Assembly: GCF_004296335.1 (NCBI RefSeq) | Contig: NZ_SGIU01000001.1 | Span: 535,290 to 599,289 of the forward strand | Length of the DNA: 64,000 nucleotides | Origin: Flagellimonas allohymeniacidonis | GTDB taxonomy: Bacteria > Bacteroidota > Bacteroidia > Flavobacteriales > Flavobacteriaceae | Reading direction: 5' to 3' | Shown here: piece after piece, positions 25,658 to 34,826 of the stretch | Numbering within the stretch: the first letter of the stretch is position 1 | Layout: each line of letters opens with the position of its first letter | Notes under the pieces: generated by a model | Told to the model about the DNA's origin: nothing | What the model saw: the letters and a program-made list of their open reading frames with translations, nothing else | Databases searched by the model: none | Translations under genes and position numbers: made by a program

Positions 25658-26776
25658 TTATAAATCCTTACGGTATGTACTTCTTTTTTTGTGGGTTACA
25701 GGGTTGAAGCTCTTCCACATTTGGCGAATTGCGGTATTTTCAGCCAACTCTGGCGTTCTTATGCAGTTCACAATACCTTTTTCCTTAAAGGTTTTATAGT
25801 ATTCGTTGAAAATTATTGCAGTAACCCCCTTGTTTTGATAGTCGGGATGTATTCCAATGAGATAAAAAATAACATCCTTACTATGTTTCTTTGCTTTCAA
25901 TAGGTGAAAAATTCCCGTTGGGAGGAGTTTCCCCTTGGATTTTTGAAGCGCTTTTGAGAAAGAAGGCATTACAATGGCAAACGCAACTATCTCGTTGTTC
26001 GAATCCACAACAAACTTGATATATTCCGGATTGATGAAACTGATATATTTCTTTTTGAAGTACTCTTTCTGAACATCAGTAATCTTGACAAAGGAAGACA
26101 ACTTGGAATAGGTCTCGTTGAACAAATCGAACATTTTGTCTACCCATGGCATGATATCGGCACTTTTCGCAAAGTTAAGTTCCCTTAAGCCATACCTCTT
26201 TTTTATCAATAAATTGGCTTTGTAAAAGATTTTGGGGTCAGTGCTTGCAAAAAGAAACTTGTTCTCTAAATAATTCTTTTCCTTACGGAAACCATGTTTT
26301 TCATAGTGGGATTGATAGTATTCGTGGTTGTACCAAGTTATCATAGTTCCGATATGATCAAAACCTTCGGTAAGTACACCTACCTTGTCCAAATTGGAGA
26401 ATCCTACAGGGCCCTCCATGAATTGAAGGTTGTTGTTCCTGCCAATTTCAGACACTTTGTCCAAAAGCGCTTTGGAAACCTCCAGATCATCAACAAAATC
26501 AAACCAACCGAAACGCATTTTGGGGAAACCTTGGTCTTTCACTTCCAACCAATTAATAATGGCAGCCACACGACCTACAAGCTGATTGTCCTTAAATGCC
26601 AAGAAAAAGGAAGCCTCCGCATTTTTGAATACAGGGTTCTTGTTGGGGTCAAAAGATTCCATTTCATCTTTAATGATAGGAGGAACCCAATACGGAGAAT
26701 CTTTGTAAAGGGAGAAAGGGAATTTCACAAAACGTTTTAAATCGGCTTTGGATTCTACCTTTTGAACAGTGACCAT
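25658..26776 (-). CDS. GNAT-like (YghO-type) protein
   Basis: A 372-residue cytoplasmic protein. Residues about 1-110 (FPFSLYKDSPYWVPP, FFLAFKDNQLVGRVAAIIN) and 190-360 (FVVDSNNEIVAFAIVMPS, IGIHPDYQNKGVTAIIFNEYY) look like two degenerate acetyltransferase halves; the second contains the Q-x-x-G-type acetyl-CoA loop (YQNKGV). Such proteins resemble E. coli YghO, for which no substrate is known. It lies 32 bases upstream of the fructosamine kinase gene on the same strand, so a shared transcript is likely. Confidence 0.65.
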   Translation of the reverse strand: MVTVQKVESKADLKRFVKFPFSLYKDSPYWVPPIIKDEMESFDPNKNPVFKNAEASFFLAFKDNQLVGRVAAIINWLEVKDQGFPKMRFGWFDFVDDLEVSKALLDKVSEIGRNNNLQFMEGPVGFSNLDKVGVLTEGFDHIGTMITWYNHEYYQSHYEKHGFRKEKNYLENKFLFASTDPKIFYKANLLIKKRYGLRELNFAKSADIMPWVDKMFDLFNETYSKLSSFVKITDVQKEYFKKKYISFINPEYIKFVVDSNNEIVAFAIVMPSFSKALQKSKGKLLPTGIFHLLKAKKHSKDVIFYLIGIHPDYQNKGVTAIIFNEYYKTFKEKGIVNCIRTPELAENTAIRQMWKSFNPVTHKKRSTYRKDL

Positions 26777-26842
26777 AGACTTGTTTTCTAAGGTCCAATA
26801 ATAGGAATATTATAGGCAGTAGAAAAATGTTGAGGGCAAAAC

Positions 26843-27814
26843 TTAGAAGTCGTCTTTCTTCTTCTTTTTGCGACGCTTCTTTTTGTAGTTTTTCCTTTTG
26901 ATGCCTCCATTTTGTCCAGCACTTTGACTCTCAATGGGAATCAACTCATCCTTGTGAAAATCGAGTCGGTAGGAAAACCCCAGAACAGTGAATAAACGCG
27001 AGGGTGAAGTTTTGAAGTTGGAACCAAGGTGGAAATCCGCCTGAAAATTTTGGTTGATCAAATAGGCTACCCCAGTTCTTAGTAAAATATCGGAATAGCG
27101 ATCGCTGTTGAACCCTTGGGTTTCAAAGAAAACGCTCCATTTTGGATTTCTAAAAGCGTGTGTCAATGAAACGGCATAGCTCCACTCTGGAAAATCGGTG
27201 CCGATTCGGTCATAAGCGATGTTGCTGATAAGAACAAAGCGCGGTGAGAGGCGGCTTTGGGTTGCAATGGCGGCTCTTGGGGAAACCACAGGATCACCTT
27301 CAAAAAACGGATTTTCACCGAGATTAAAGGTAGCACCGGCATACAGGGAAACCGCTGGAATTAGGTTCTTCCATTGAAAAACATTGTTCGCCCTCCAGCT
27401 ATATAAATTGGGTTTGTTGCTCTCGGGATTTTTAAAGGGATCGAATATCAAATATTTGATACCTGCACGATTTCTTGAAAAATCAGTTCGGGTTTCATCA
27501 AGATCTAGTTCTGTAAACGTGAGATTTTGAGTGATAAATGAGCCTTCATACACAATTTCAAGTTGCTCAAAAAGCAAGCCATAACGGATGGAGAAATCCG
27601 CTCCAAAAATATTGGAATCTGTGTTTAAACTGGCATCGTCCTGTTGTTCATAAAGGAATCCGATTTCCGCTTGAACCACATTTTTACCAACAGCATAGGC
27701 ACTTACCGCTCTTCCCGGTCGGTTTGAATTGATGACATCGGTATATTGTGCCGAAGATAAAATGGGTGCAAAAAGAATTAAAAGAAATGTGATTTTTTGA
27801 AAACGGAAATCCAT
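26843..27814 (-). CDS. Putative outer-membrane transporter (phenol MetA-deg type) with lysine-rich tail
   Basis: A 323-residue protein with a signal peptide (cleavage near SSAQ, residue 22) and repeated amphipathic beta strands with aromatic ends, as in outer-membrane barrels. The TDVINSNRPGRAVSAYAVG start resembles the Phenol_MetA_deg family that annotation pipelines call transporter. After the last strand (about 290) comes a strongly basic tail (KRKNYKKKRRKKKKKDDF). Location in the outer membrane is well supported by pattern; the transported substrate, if any, is unknown. Confidence 0.6.
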   Translation of the reverse strand: MDFRFQKITFLLILFAPILSSAQYTDVINSNRPGRAVSAYAVGKNVVQAEIGFLYEQQDDASLNTDSNIFGADFSIRYGLLFEQLEIVYEGSFITQNLTFTELDLDETRTDFSRNRAGIKYLIFDPFKNPESNKPNLYSWRANNVFQWKNLIPAVSLYAGATFNLGENPFFEGDPVVSPRAAIATQSRLSPRFVLISNIAYDRIGTDFPEWSYAVSLTHAFRNPKWSVFFETQGFNSDRYSDILLRTGVAYLINQNFQADFHLGSNFKTSPSRLFTVLGFSYRLDFHKDELIPIESQSAGQNGGIKRKNYKKKRRKKKKKDDF

Positions 27815-27872
27815 ATAACTGATTTTAATAGTATTTTATGATACTTTGGTGGACATTACGTGACTAACTAAG

Positions 27873-27880
27873 TAATTTTG
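27873..27880 (+). promoter_or_regulatory. -7 box of the DUF4834-yfhO-glycosyltransferase operon
   Basis: TAATTTTG is an exact TAnnTTTG match 18 bases before the ATG at 27899. Confidence 0.45.
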
Positions 27881-27898
27881 ATTCACTAGTCTAGCTAT

Positions 27899-28159
27899 AT
27901 GGTTTTATTACAAACGATTTTAGTACTCATATTAGTATACTACGCAGTCAAATTGCTATTGCGTTGGTTGGCTCCAAAATTGTTTGGTTATGCCATGAAG
28001 AAGACGCAGGAACGATTTGGACAACAATTTCATACGACGCAGGGTACTCAAGAACCAGACGAAAAAGAAGGAGAAACTTCTGTTTTCCAAAGACCTTCAC
28101 GCAGGTTCAAGCCCACAAAAAAAGTTGGAGAATACATAGATTTTGAAGAAATTGACTAA
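27899..28159 (+). CDS. DUF4834 family small membrane protein
   Basis: An 86-residue protein with one N-terminal membrane helix (about 3-20) and a polar cytoplasmic tail ending KKVGEYIDFEEID, the conserved C-terminal pattern of the DUF4834 family of Bacteroidota. Only a short gap separates it from the YfhO gene, with which it is usually linked. Function unknown. Confidence 0.75.
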   Translation: MVLLQTILVLILVYYAVKLLLRWLAPKLFGYAMKKTQERFGQQFHTTQGTQEPDEKEGETSVFQRPSRRFKPTKKVGEYIDFEEID

Positions 28160-28183
28160 TATTTGTTGATTCAAAATCAATCC

Positions 28184-30625
28184 ATGAACTTTTCCCTGAA
28201 AGCTTTGATTACCCATTTGAGCGTAACAGCTTTTTTCATTTTGGTTTCCCTAGTGTATTTCTATCCGGTATTGCAGGGAAAGGCCATTTTTCAGTCCGAT
28301 ATTGCCCAATATAAGGGCATGGCCAAGGAAAGAAACGACTACAAAGAACTTACAGGAGAGGAATCGTATTGGACGAACAGCGCGTTTGGGGGGATGCCAA
28401 CCTATCAATTGGGTGCCAACTATCCACACGATTATGTAAAAAAATTGGATAGGCTTATTCGTTTTTTACCCCGACCGGCGGACTACCTATTTCTATATTT
28501 TATTGGCTTTTACATTTTAATGTTATGCCTAAAGGTCGAATACCGATTGGCGCTTTTGGGAGCATTGGCCTTTGGTTTTTCTACCTATTTGATCATTATT
28601 TTGGGAGTGGGCCATAATGCCAAAGCCCATGCATTGGGGTATATCCCCATGGTTTTGGGAGGTATTGTTTTAGCATTTAGGAAAAAGTACGTCTTAGGTT
28701 TTCTTCTAACCGCTCTGGCGATGGCACTGGAGATAAGCGCCAACCACTATCAGATGACCTATTATTTTATGTTGTTGGTTCTGATACTTGGAATCGTTTA
28801 TTTGATTTATGCCATTAAGAAACGACAACTAAAATCGTATTTCATAGGGGTTGGTGTTCTGATTGGAGCAGTAGCCCTATCGATAGCCGCGAATGCAACG
28901 GGATTGATGGCGACCAAGGAGTATGCGGATTGGAGCACACGGGGAACTTCGGAACTTACCATAAACCCAGATGGGAGTCCCAAGGCGCCATCGAGTGGAT
29001 TGGACAGGGAATACATTACGCAATACAGCTACGGAATAGCGGAGTCATTGAATTTGTTAGTGCCTCGATTCTTTGGAGGTTCCGGCAGTGAAGATTTAGG
29101 ACGAAAGTCTAAATCCTACGAATACCTTACAGGTCAAGGACTTTCCCCTAGTAAGGCACTAGAATTCTCAAGTGCGCTGCCACTTTATTGGGGAAATCAG
29201 CCAATTGTAGCAGCACCTGCCTATGTTGGGGCGGTGGTCTTTTTCCTCTTTGTTTTGGGGATATTTTTGGTCAAAGGAAAACGAAAATGGTGGTTGGTAA
29301 TTGGAGCGCTCTTGTCCTTGCTGCTTTCATGGGGCAAAAACTTCCCGCTGCTCACTGATTTCATGATTGACTACTTCCCCCTATACAACAAGTTTAGAGC
29401 CGTTTCCTCGGTTCAGGTAGTGTTGGAACTCTGTTTACCGGTTCTAGGAATTTTAGGATTAAGGGAGCTCTTCAAATCCAATACCAAGATGAAAGTCAAA
29501 CTCAGAACTTGGAAACTGGGTCTTTTTATCACTTTGGGCATAGTCGTATTTGTTTTTCTGCTAATGGGATTCTTCGACTTTACTGGCCTAAGGGATGAAA
29601 CCTACCGCACTTATTTTGGCGATGAGTTATTGACCATGATTCAAAGAGACCGCGAAGCGGTTTACATCAATGATACCCTTCGGTCACTAATTTTCGTTGC
29701 ACTTACCGCTTTGGTCTTATGGTTGTTGATTAAAGAGAAAATCAATAAGAATCTGGCAATCCTTGGATTGTGCCTTTTGGTACTTTTCGATTTGGTAGGA
29801 GTAAATTTGCGCTACGTTAATGAGGGCGATTTTGTTCGGCAACGACGGGTGAATGTTCCTTTTCAGACTGCTCAAATCGATGAGTTGATTCAACAAGATA
29901 AAAGTGTCTTTAGGGTTTTTGACCCTCAAGAGGGTCTCAATGGTGCCAGGACTTCCTTTTTTCATAAATCAATTGGAGGATACCATGCAGCCAAGCCACA
30001 AAGACTTCAAGAACTTTTTGAGCACCATTTGTACCAGAACAATGTTGAAGTCCTCAACATGTTGAATGTAAAATACATTATTCAGCAAGATGACGAGGGA
30101 AATAGTTTCCCCGCCATCAACGACCAAGTGAATGGCAATGCATGGTTTGTGGAAAAATTACTCCCGGTTAGTTCGGCAAATCAAGAAATGGAAACGCTAA
30201 AGTCTTTCGATTCCAAAAAAGAAGCGGTGGTCAATACCCAAGTATATCCCCAAATGACCAAACACAGTTTTGTGGTTGATTCAACTTCGGTGATTCGGTT
30301 AATGGAATATCGACCAGACTACTTGAAATATGAATCGAACAATCCCAATTTGGGCTTTGCAGTTTTTTCCGAGATGCACTATCCCCAAGGATGGCAAGTT
30401 ACGCTGGATGGAAAGCCAGTGGAATACCAGAGAGTAAATTATGCACTTCGTGGATTGAGGGTGCCCGAAGGTCAACATGCCATTGAATTTAAATTTGAAC
30501 CCGAAGTTGTTGAAAAAGGAAGCAAAATTGCCTTGGCCAGCAATGCGGTTTTAGGATTGGCCATTGTTTTAGGTCTTGGGTTTTCAATGTTCCGTAGAAA
30601 AGGCCAAAAGAAAGGGAAAACCTGA
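28184..30625 (+). CDS. YfhO family membrane protein (GT-C-like)
   Basis: An 813-residue polytopic protein, starting at ATG 28184 (a TTG lies 21 bases upstream). About a dozen hydrophobic helices cover residues 10-540, followed by a periplasmic beta-rich domain (about 560-780) and a last helix near 790. The motif layout (first external loop with FQSDIAQYKG, NSAFGGMPTYQ) fits YfhO, a family related to GT-C glycosyltransferases; in Gram-positives it is implicated in glycosylation of lipoteichoic acid. The stop and the next start overlap (TGATG), so it is translationally coupled to the glycosyltransferase. Here it likely acts on surface glycans. Confidence 0.85.
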   Translation: MNFSLKALITHLSVTAFFILVSLVYFYPVLQGKAIFQSDIAQYKGMAKERNDYKELTGEESYWTNSAFGGMPTYQLGANYPHDYVKKLDRLIRFLPRPADYLFLYFIGFYILMLCLKVEYRLALLGALAFGFSTYLIIILGVGHNAKAHALGYIPMVLGGIVLAFRKKYVLGFLLTALAMALEISANHYQMTYYFMLLVLILGIVYLIYAIKKRQLKSYFIGVGVLIGAVALSIAANATGLMATKEYADWSTRGTSELTINPDGSPKAPSSGLDREYITQYSYGIAESLNLLVPRFFGGSGSEDLGRKSKSYEYLTGQGLSPSKALEFSSALPLYWGNQPIVAAPAYVGAVVFFLFVLGIFLVKGKRKWWLVIGALLSLLLSWGKNFPLLTDFMIDYFPLYNKFRAVSSVQVVLELCLPVLGILGLRELFKSNTKMKVKLRTWKLGLFITLGIVVFVFLLMGFFDFTGLRDETYRTYFGDELLTMIQRDREAVYINDTLRSLIFVALTALVLWLLIKEKINKNLAILGLCLLVLFDLVGVNLRYVNEGDFVRQRRVNVPFQTAQIDELIQQDKSVFRVFDPQEGLNGARTSFFHKSIGGYHAAKPQRLQELFEHHLYQNNVEVLNMLNVKYIIQQDDEGNSFPAINDQVNGNAWFVEKLLPVSSANQEMETLKSFDSKKEAVVNTQVYPQMTKHSFVVDSTSVIRLMEYRPDYLKYESNNPNLGFAVFSEMHYPQGWQVTLDGKPVEYQRVNYALRGLRVPEGQHAIEFKFEPEVVEKGSKIALASNAVLGLAIVLGLGFSMFRRKGQKKGKT

Positions 30626-31899
30626 TGCAAAAGGTTTTGATCATAACGTACTATTGGCCCCCAGCGGGAGGACCAGGAGTACAACGTTGGTTGAAGTTTG
30701 TAAAGTACCTTCCAGAATTTGGTTATCAGCCCATTGTTTACATTCCGGAAAATCCCAATTATCCAATCTTGGATAAGAATCTTTTAAAGGAAGTACCAGA
30801 GGGCCTTAAAATTTTGAAAAGCCCAATTAAGGAGCCCTACCGATGGGCCTCCTTGCTTTCCAAAAAAAACACCAAATCCATCAGTTCAGGTATAATCCCC
30901 GAAAAGAAACCAACCCTTGTCGAACGACTGTTACTTTGGATTCGTGGAAATTTCTTTATTCCTGATGCAAGGAAAGCATGGGTAAAACCTTCCATTGCTT
31001 TTTTGTCAAAAGTTCTAGTGGAAGAAGATATCAAGACGGTCATTACCACTGGACCTCCGCACAGCCTACATTTGATAGGAATGGGTTTGAAGGCTAAATA
31101 CCCGATTCAATGGATTGCAGATTTTCGGGATCCATGGACCTCTATTGGTTATCACAAAAGGCTTAAGCTTATGGCTTCCTCGGCGAGAAAGCATAAGACC
31201 ATGGAGCACGAGGTATTAAACAAGGCCGATAAGATTATAACGACCAGTGAAACAACAAAACAGGAATTTGAGGAGATTACCAAAAAGCCCATTGCGGTAA
31301 TTACCAATGGCTATGAACAGATAGATAGTTCGGCGGGTATGGGTAAGGCTCAACATTTTACGCTTTCCCATTTTGGTTCCCTCCTAACGGGAAGAAATCC
31401 GGAGAGCCTCTGGACAGCCCTGCAAGAGCTCGTTCAAGAAAATGAAGATTTCAAGAGTGCGTTGCGCATCCAACTTGCTGGGGTTGTGGGCCAAGAAGTA
31501 CTTCAATCCGTTCATGCCCAGGGGTTGTCCGGTTTTGTGGATGAATTAGGCTACCTCTCCCACCAAGAGAATTTAAAAAAGCAGCAAGAGTCTCAAATAT
31601 TGGTGTTGCTGGAAATCGATTCCAAGGAAACCAAAGGTATCATTCCAGGAAAACTTTTTGAATACCTTGCCGCAAAACGACCCATTCTGGCCATAGGCCC
31701 CAAGTATTGGGAGTCCGCACAGATGGTTTTGGATACCCAGTCAGGGCGCGTATTCCAACACAATGAAAAGGATGCCCTAAAAACTGTACTTTTAGAATGG
31801 TTTGAAAAATATCAAAGGGGAGACTTGGGAATTAATTCCAAAGGAATTGAAAAATACCACCGAAGGAGTTTAACCGAGGCCCTGGCTAACTTTATCTAA
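30625..31899 (+). CDS. Glycosyltransferase family 4-like protein
   Basis: A 424-residue cytoplasmic GT-B enzyme. The N-terminus YYWPPAGGPGVQRWLKFVKYL is the donor/acceptor loop typical of this group; the C-terminal half has KLFEYLAAKRPILAIGP, the E-x7-E type nucleotide-sugar site. It overlaps the yfhO stop by one base and the flippase start by one base, so three membrane-glycan genes are made from one message. The sugar added is unknown. Confidence 0.85.
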   Translation: MQKVLIITYYWPPAGGPGVQRWLKFVKYLPEFGYQPIVYIPENPNYPILDKNLLKEVPEGLKILKSPIKEPYRWASLLSKKNTKSISSGIIPEKKPTLVERLLLWIRGNFFIPDARKAWVKPSIAFLSKVLVEEDIKTVITTGPPHSLHLIGMGLKAKYPIQWIADFRDPWTSIGYHKRLKLMASSARKHKTMEHEVLNKADKIITTSETTKQEFEEITKKPIAVITNGYEQIDSSAGMGKAQHFTLSHFGSLLTGRNPESLWTALQELVQENEDFKSALRIQLAGVVGQEVLQSVHAQGLSGFVDELGYLSHQENLKKQQESQILVLLEIDSKETKGIIPGKLFEYLAAKRPILAIGPKYWESAQMVLDTQSGRVFQHNEKDALKTVLLEWFEKYQRGDLGINSKGIEKYHRRSLTEALANFI

Positions 31900-33356
31900 T
31901 GGGAGTTGTACTCAAACAGTCCATAACCAATGTTTTGACCACCTATTTGGGATTTTTCTTTGGTGCCATCAACACGCTTTTTCTTTATACCTCCATTTTA
32001 CCCGAGGCCTACTATGGGTTGGTCACCTTTATCTTGGCATCAGGCGCCATCTTGATGCCCCTGATGGCTTTTGGCGTACATAATACTATGGTTAAATTTT
32101 ACAGCAACTATCAAGATTCGGAGAAAGATGGTTTCTTATCCTTGATGTTGTTGCTTCCCTTGGTTATGATAGTGCCCTTGGCCGTAATCGTTTTTTTACT
32201 GAAGGAACCTATTTCCGATTTTATTTCCGTGGTCAACCCTATGGTGGGTTCGTACTTATGGTATGTTTTTTTGGTGGGTATCTCGATGGCCTATTTTGAA
32301 GTGTTTTACGCCTGGTGCAAAGTGCATTTAAAATCCACTTTCGGCAACTTTATGAAGGAAGTATTTGGCCGTATCGGTGTGATGATCCTCCTAGTTCTGA
32401 TTTATTTCGACTCCATTTCCCTGGAAACGTTTTTCAAATGTCTTGTTGGTCTATATATCCTTCGAACGGTCATTATTAAGCTATACGCTTATAGCATTCG
32501 TTTTCCGAAATTTAGCTTCAATTTCCCAGATAACATCAAAGATGTTTTAACCTATTCGGTCTTGATTATTTTGGGAGGTTCCGCGGCGCTCATCTTACTG
32601 GAGATTGATAAGGTAATGCTCAATCAATTCCTTCAGATTGAGAATATAGCTTATTATGGTGTGGCGGTCTATATTGCCACGGTAATCATTGTACCCTCAA
32701 GGGCCATGCATCAGATTACTTATCCTTTGACCGCTGAGCTCTTGAATACTGGAAACCATTTTGAATTGGAGCGCTTATACAAAAAGACTTCTTTGACACT
32801 TTTTATCGCGTCAGGAATTTTGTTCATTCTCATTGTTTTGAATTTGGATGACCTGTATCTATTGTTGCCAGAGAATTATCGGGAAGGATTTGCCATTGTT
32901 TTCTTAATAGGATTTGCCAAGGTATTTGACTCTCTTTTGGGAAACAACAATTCTATTTTATACAACTCCAAATATTATAGGACCATTCTCCTATTTGGAG
33001 TGGGATTGGCTGTATTGACGATTGGCTTAAACTTGGTATTGATTCCCATATATGGTTTGGAAGGTGCGGCTTTGGCCAGCTTCAGTTCCATTTTTCTGTT
33101 CAACCTGACCAAATTGATGTTTGTGAAGTTGAAATTTGGAATGCTGCCCTTTACCAATGCAACCTTTAAGGTTTTAGCAACTCTGATCTTTTTGGGCGTG
33201 TTGTTCAGTGTATTTAATTTTCCATTTCATCCCATTGCCAATATTATTTTAAAATCAGGCATCATTTTGGTTATGTATCTGGGAATTCTACATCGTTTTG
33301 AAATATCTGAGGATGTGTCCGGAGTATTGTCTAAATGGCTAAGGAGAAAAGAGTAG
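31899..33356 (+). CDS. Polysaccharide flippase (Wzx-like, MATE/MOP superfamily)
   Basis: A 485-residue protein with 12-14 hydrophobic helices and small polar loops. The N-terminal VLTTYLGFFFGAINTLFLYT and the central VLTYSVLIILGG segments match the polysaccharide_synt repeat organisation. It should flip a lipid-linked oligosaccharide across the inner membrane. Its start overlaps the stop of the glycosyltransferase (TAATG), which supports a joint role in making one surface glycan. No polymerase or chain-length gene is visible in the window. Confidence 0.85.
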   Translation: MGVVLKQSITNVLTTYLGFFFGAINTLFLYTSILPEAYYGLVTFILASGAILMPLMAFGVHNTMVKFYSNYQDSEKDGFLSLMLLLPLVMIVPLAVIVFLLKEPISDFISVVNPMVGSYLWYVFLVGISMAYFEVFYAWCKVHLKSTFGNFMKEVFGRIGVMILLVLIYFDSISLETFFKCLVGLYILRTVIIKLYAYSIRFPKFSFNFPDNIKDVLTYSVLIILGGSAALILLEIDKVMLNQFLQIENIAYYGVAVYIATVIIVPSRAMHQITYPLTAELLNTGNHFELERLYKKTSLTLFIASGILFILIVLNLDDLYLLLPENYREGFAIVFLIGFAKVFDSLLGNNNSILYNSKYYRTILLFGVGLAVLTIGLNLVLIPIYGLEGAALASFSSIFLFNLTKLMFVKLKFGMLPFTNATFKVLATLIFLGVLFSVFNFPFHPIANIILKSGIILVMYLGILHRFEISEDVSGVLSKWLRRKE

Positions 33357-33381
33357 GACTGTCGCCTTTTTGGAATCGCAT

Positions 33382-33419
33382 AAAAAAACCCCGCAGCGGA
33401 TAAATCCAAAACTGCGGGG
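33382..33419 (-). terminator. Intrinsic terminator of the Arg/Ser-rich protein gene
   Basis: CCCCGCAG (33389-33396) pairs with CTGCGGGG (33412-33419); on the minus strand the stem is followed by a run of T (complement of 33382-33388), so it ends the minus-strand transcript. It may also slow plus-strand read-through from the flippase gene. Confidence 0.75.
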
Positions 33420-33448
33420 CAAACAACTAACCAACCTAAAAACTATCT

Positions 33449-34711
33449 TTATCGAATCCTTGAGCTTCTACTCCTTGAACTCGTGTTATTACTTCTTCTT
33501 GAAACTGAGTTTCCAGAGTTTCTTTTTACAGTAGTAGAAGAACTTCGTTTCACCGTTCTTTTCGGGCTGCTACTTCTACTGACCACGGATCTTTTTGTGG
33601 CCTGAGGCTTTTTATAGGACCTCGTAGTAGTGCTCTTCGTTACCGTTCTACTTCTTGGGGTAGTGGTTACCTGACGTTTACTGACACTCCGGCTATTCGG
33701 CGTTCGTGTCGCCTCACGTTTGGCTACCGTTCTACTTGTCGAATTTCCACGTTTGTAGTTACTCTGCTTAATGGTTCTCCCAGAACTGTTGCTTCTTTTC
33801 ACAGTATTGGAGGAACGGTTCACCGAGTTACCTCTGTTATCTGTAGACCTTCGTGTTGTCGTATTCCGGTTTACTGAGTTACCTCTGTTATCCGTAGACC
33901 TTCGAGTTGTAGTATTCCGGTTTACACTGCTTACACGATTTGAATTGGATCTTGTTACAGAACGTTCAACCGATCTACCGTTTCTTCCGAAATCATTCCT
34001 TCTTGTATTGTTATTCCTAACAGCTACCCGTCTATCATTTCGGTAAATGTTGGCCCTTCGAACACTTCTATCATTTCTATAGGTATGTCCAATTCTGGCG
34101 TAAGATCTTCTGAAATTATTCCTATAAGGTCTATAGTACGTGTATCGAATTGGGCTATAAAACCTTCTATATGGTCTTGTGTATACATTACAGAAACCAA
34201 CTGCAGGTCTTACAAACCACCTATGGAAAGGTCGGTATACATAATGTCTGTTATATATGTTTATAAATCCTGTATAGTGACTAAATACTCCACCTCTATA
34301 GAAAATATTTAGGCCTCCCACACGTCTCACGCGTCCATTTCTGTACCATACGTCCACGCCACCAATTTGAGAGACACGTCCGTAATAGTCATAAAAAATG
34401 GGTATATTCTCTACTTGTATCACGGCACCGTAGTCATCGTACTGAACGAAGGGATTATAGTTAAATCCTGAGTTGAAGGTTACGCCAACATTTCCAATAC
34501 GAGCCCCTACACCAACATTGACACGGTTATCGATAAAAAAGTCGAACTCCCCGTCTGGGTATACTGAAAAAGTTATCCCATCTTCAACGAAGATGAAGGA
34601 GTTACCATATCGATACGTACTTGTGATGAAAGTATTGTCTTCCATCGTGGCTGCTTTGGAACCTGTAGCTCCAAAAAGCATCGCTGCTAAAATGAGTACT
34701 AACTTTTTCAT
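33449..34711 (-). CDS. Secreted Arg/Ser-rich repetitive protein
   Basis: A 420-residue protein with a signal peptide (about 1-21), an ordered N-terminal half of about 150 residues with repeating aromatic/glycine beta strands (YRYGNSFIFV, GGVDVWYRNGRVRRV, RGGVFSHYTGF) and a second half that is almost only Arg, Ser, Asn, Thr and Lys. That tail holds a 17-residue unit VNRNTTTRRSTDNRGNS in two near-perfect tandem copies plus a start of a third. The charge is extremely positive, so it could bind nucleic acid, LPS or anionic polysaccharide outside the cell. I know no characterised homologue. Low-complexity sequence may be prone to length change. Confidence 0.75.
   Translation of the reverse strand: MKKLVLILAAMLFGATGSKAATMEDNTFITSTYRYGNSFIFVEDGITFSVYPDGEFDFFIDNRVNVGVGARIGNVGVTFNSGFNYNPFVQYDDYGAVIQVENIPIFYDYYGRVSQIGGVDVWYRNGRVRRVGGLNIFYRGGVFSHYTGFINIYNRHYVYRPFHRWFVRPAVGFCNVYTRPYRRFYSPIRYTYYRPYRNNFRRSYARIGHTYRNDRSVRRANIYRNDRRVAVRNNNTRRNDFGRNGRSVERSVTRSNSNRVSSVNRNTTTRRSTDNRGNSVNRNTTTRRSTDNRGNSVNRSSNTVKRSNSSGRTIKQSNYKRGNSTSRTVAKREATRTPNSRSVSKRQVTTTPRSRTVTKSTTTRSYKKPQATKRSVVSRSSSPKRTVKRSSSTTVKRNSGNSVSRRSNNTSSRSRSSRIR
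33816..33930. repeat. 51-bp tandem repeat within the Arg/Ser-rich gene
   Basis: Two tandem copies of a 51-bp unit (33816-33866 and 33867-33917) and the first dozen bases of a third. Each copy encodes the same 17 residues with only a few silent base changes, which points to recent duplication rather than convergent composition. Confidence 0.8.
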
Positions 34712-34826
34712 ATCCTACTGTTTTAAGTTCCCGAATGCAACTTTTACATTCTGACTAGGTAATACCAAACAGCGTGCCAAAAAAATTGAAAGGTCAGTAA
34801 CTAACTGTATATTAAGTTTTTAAATC

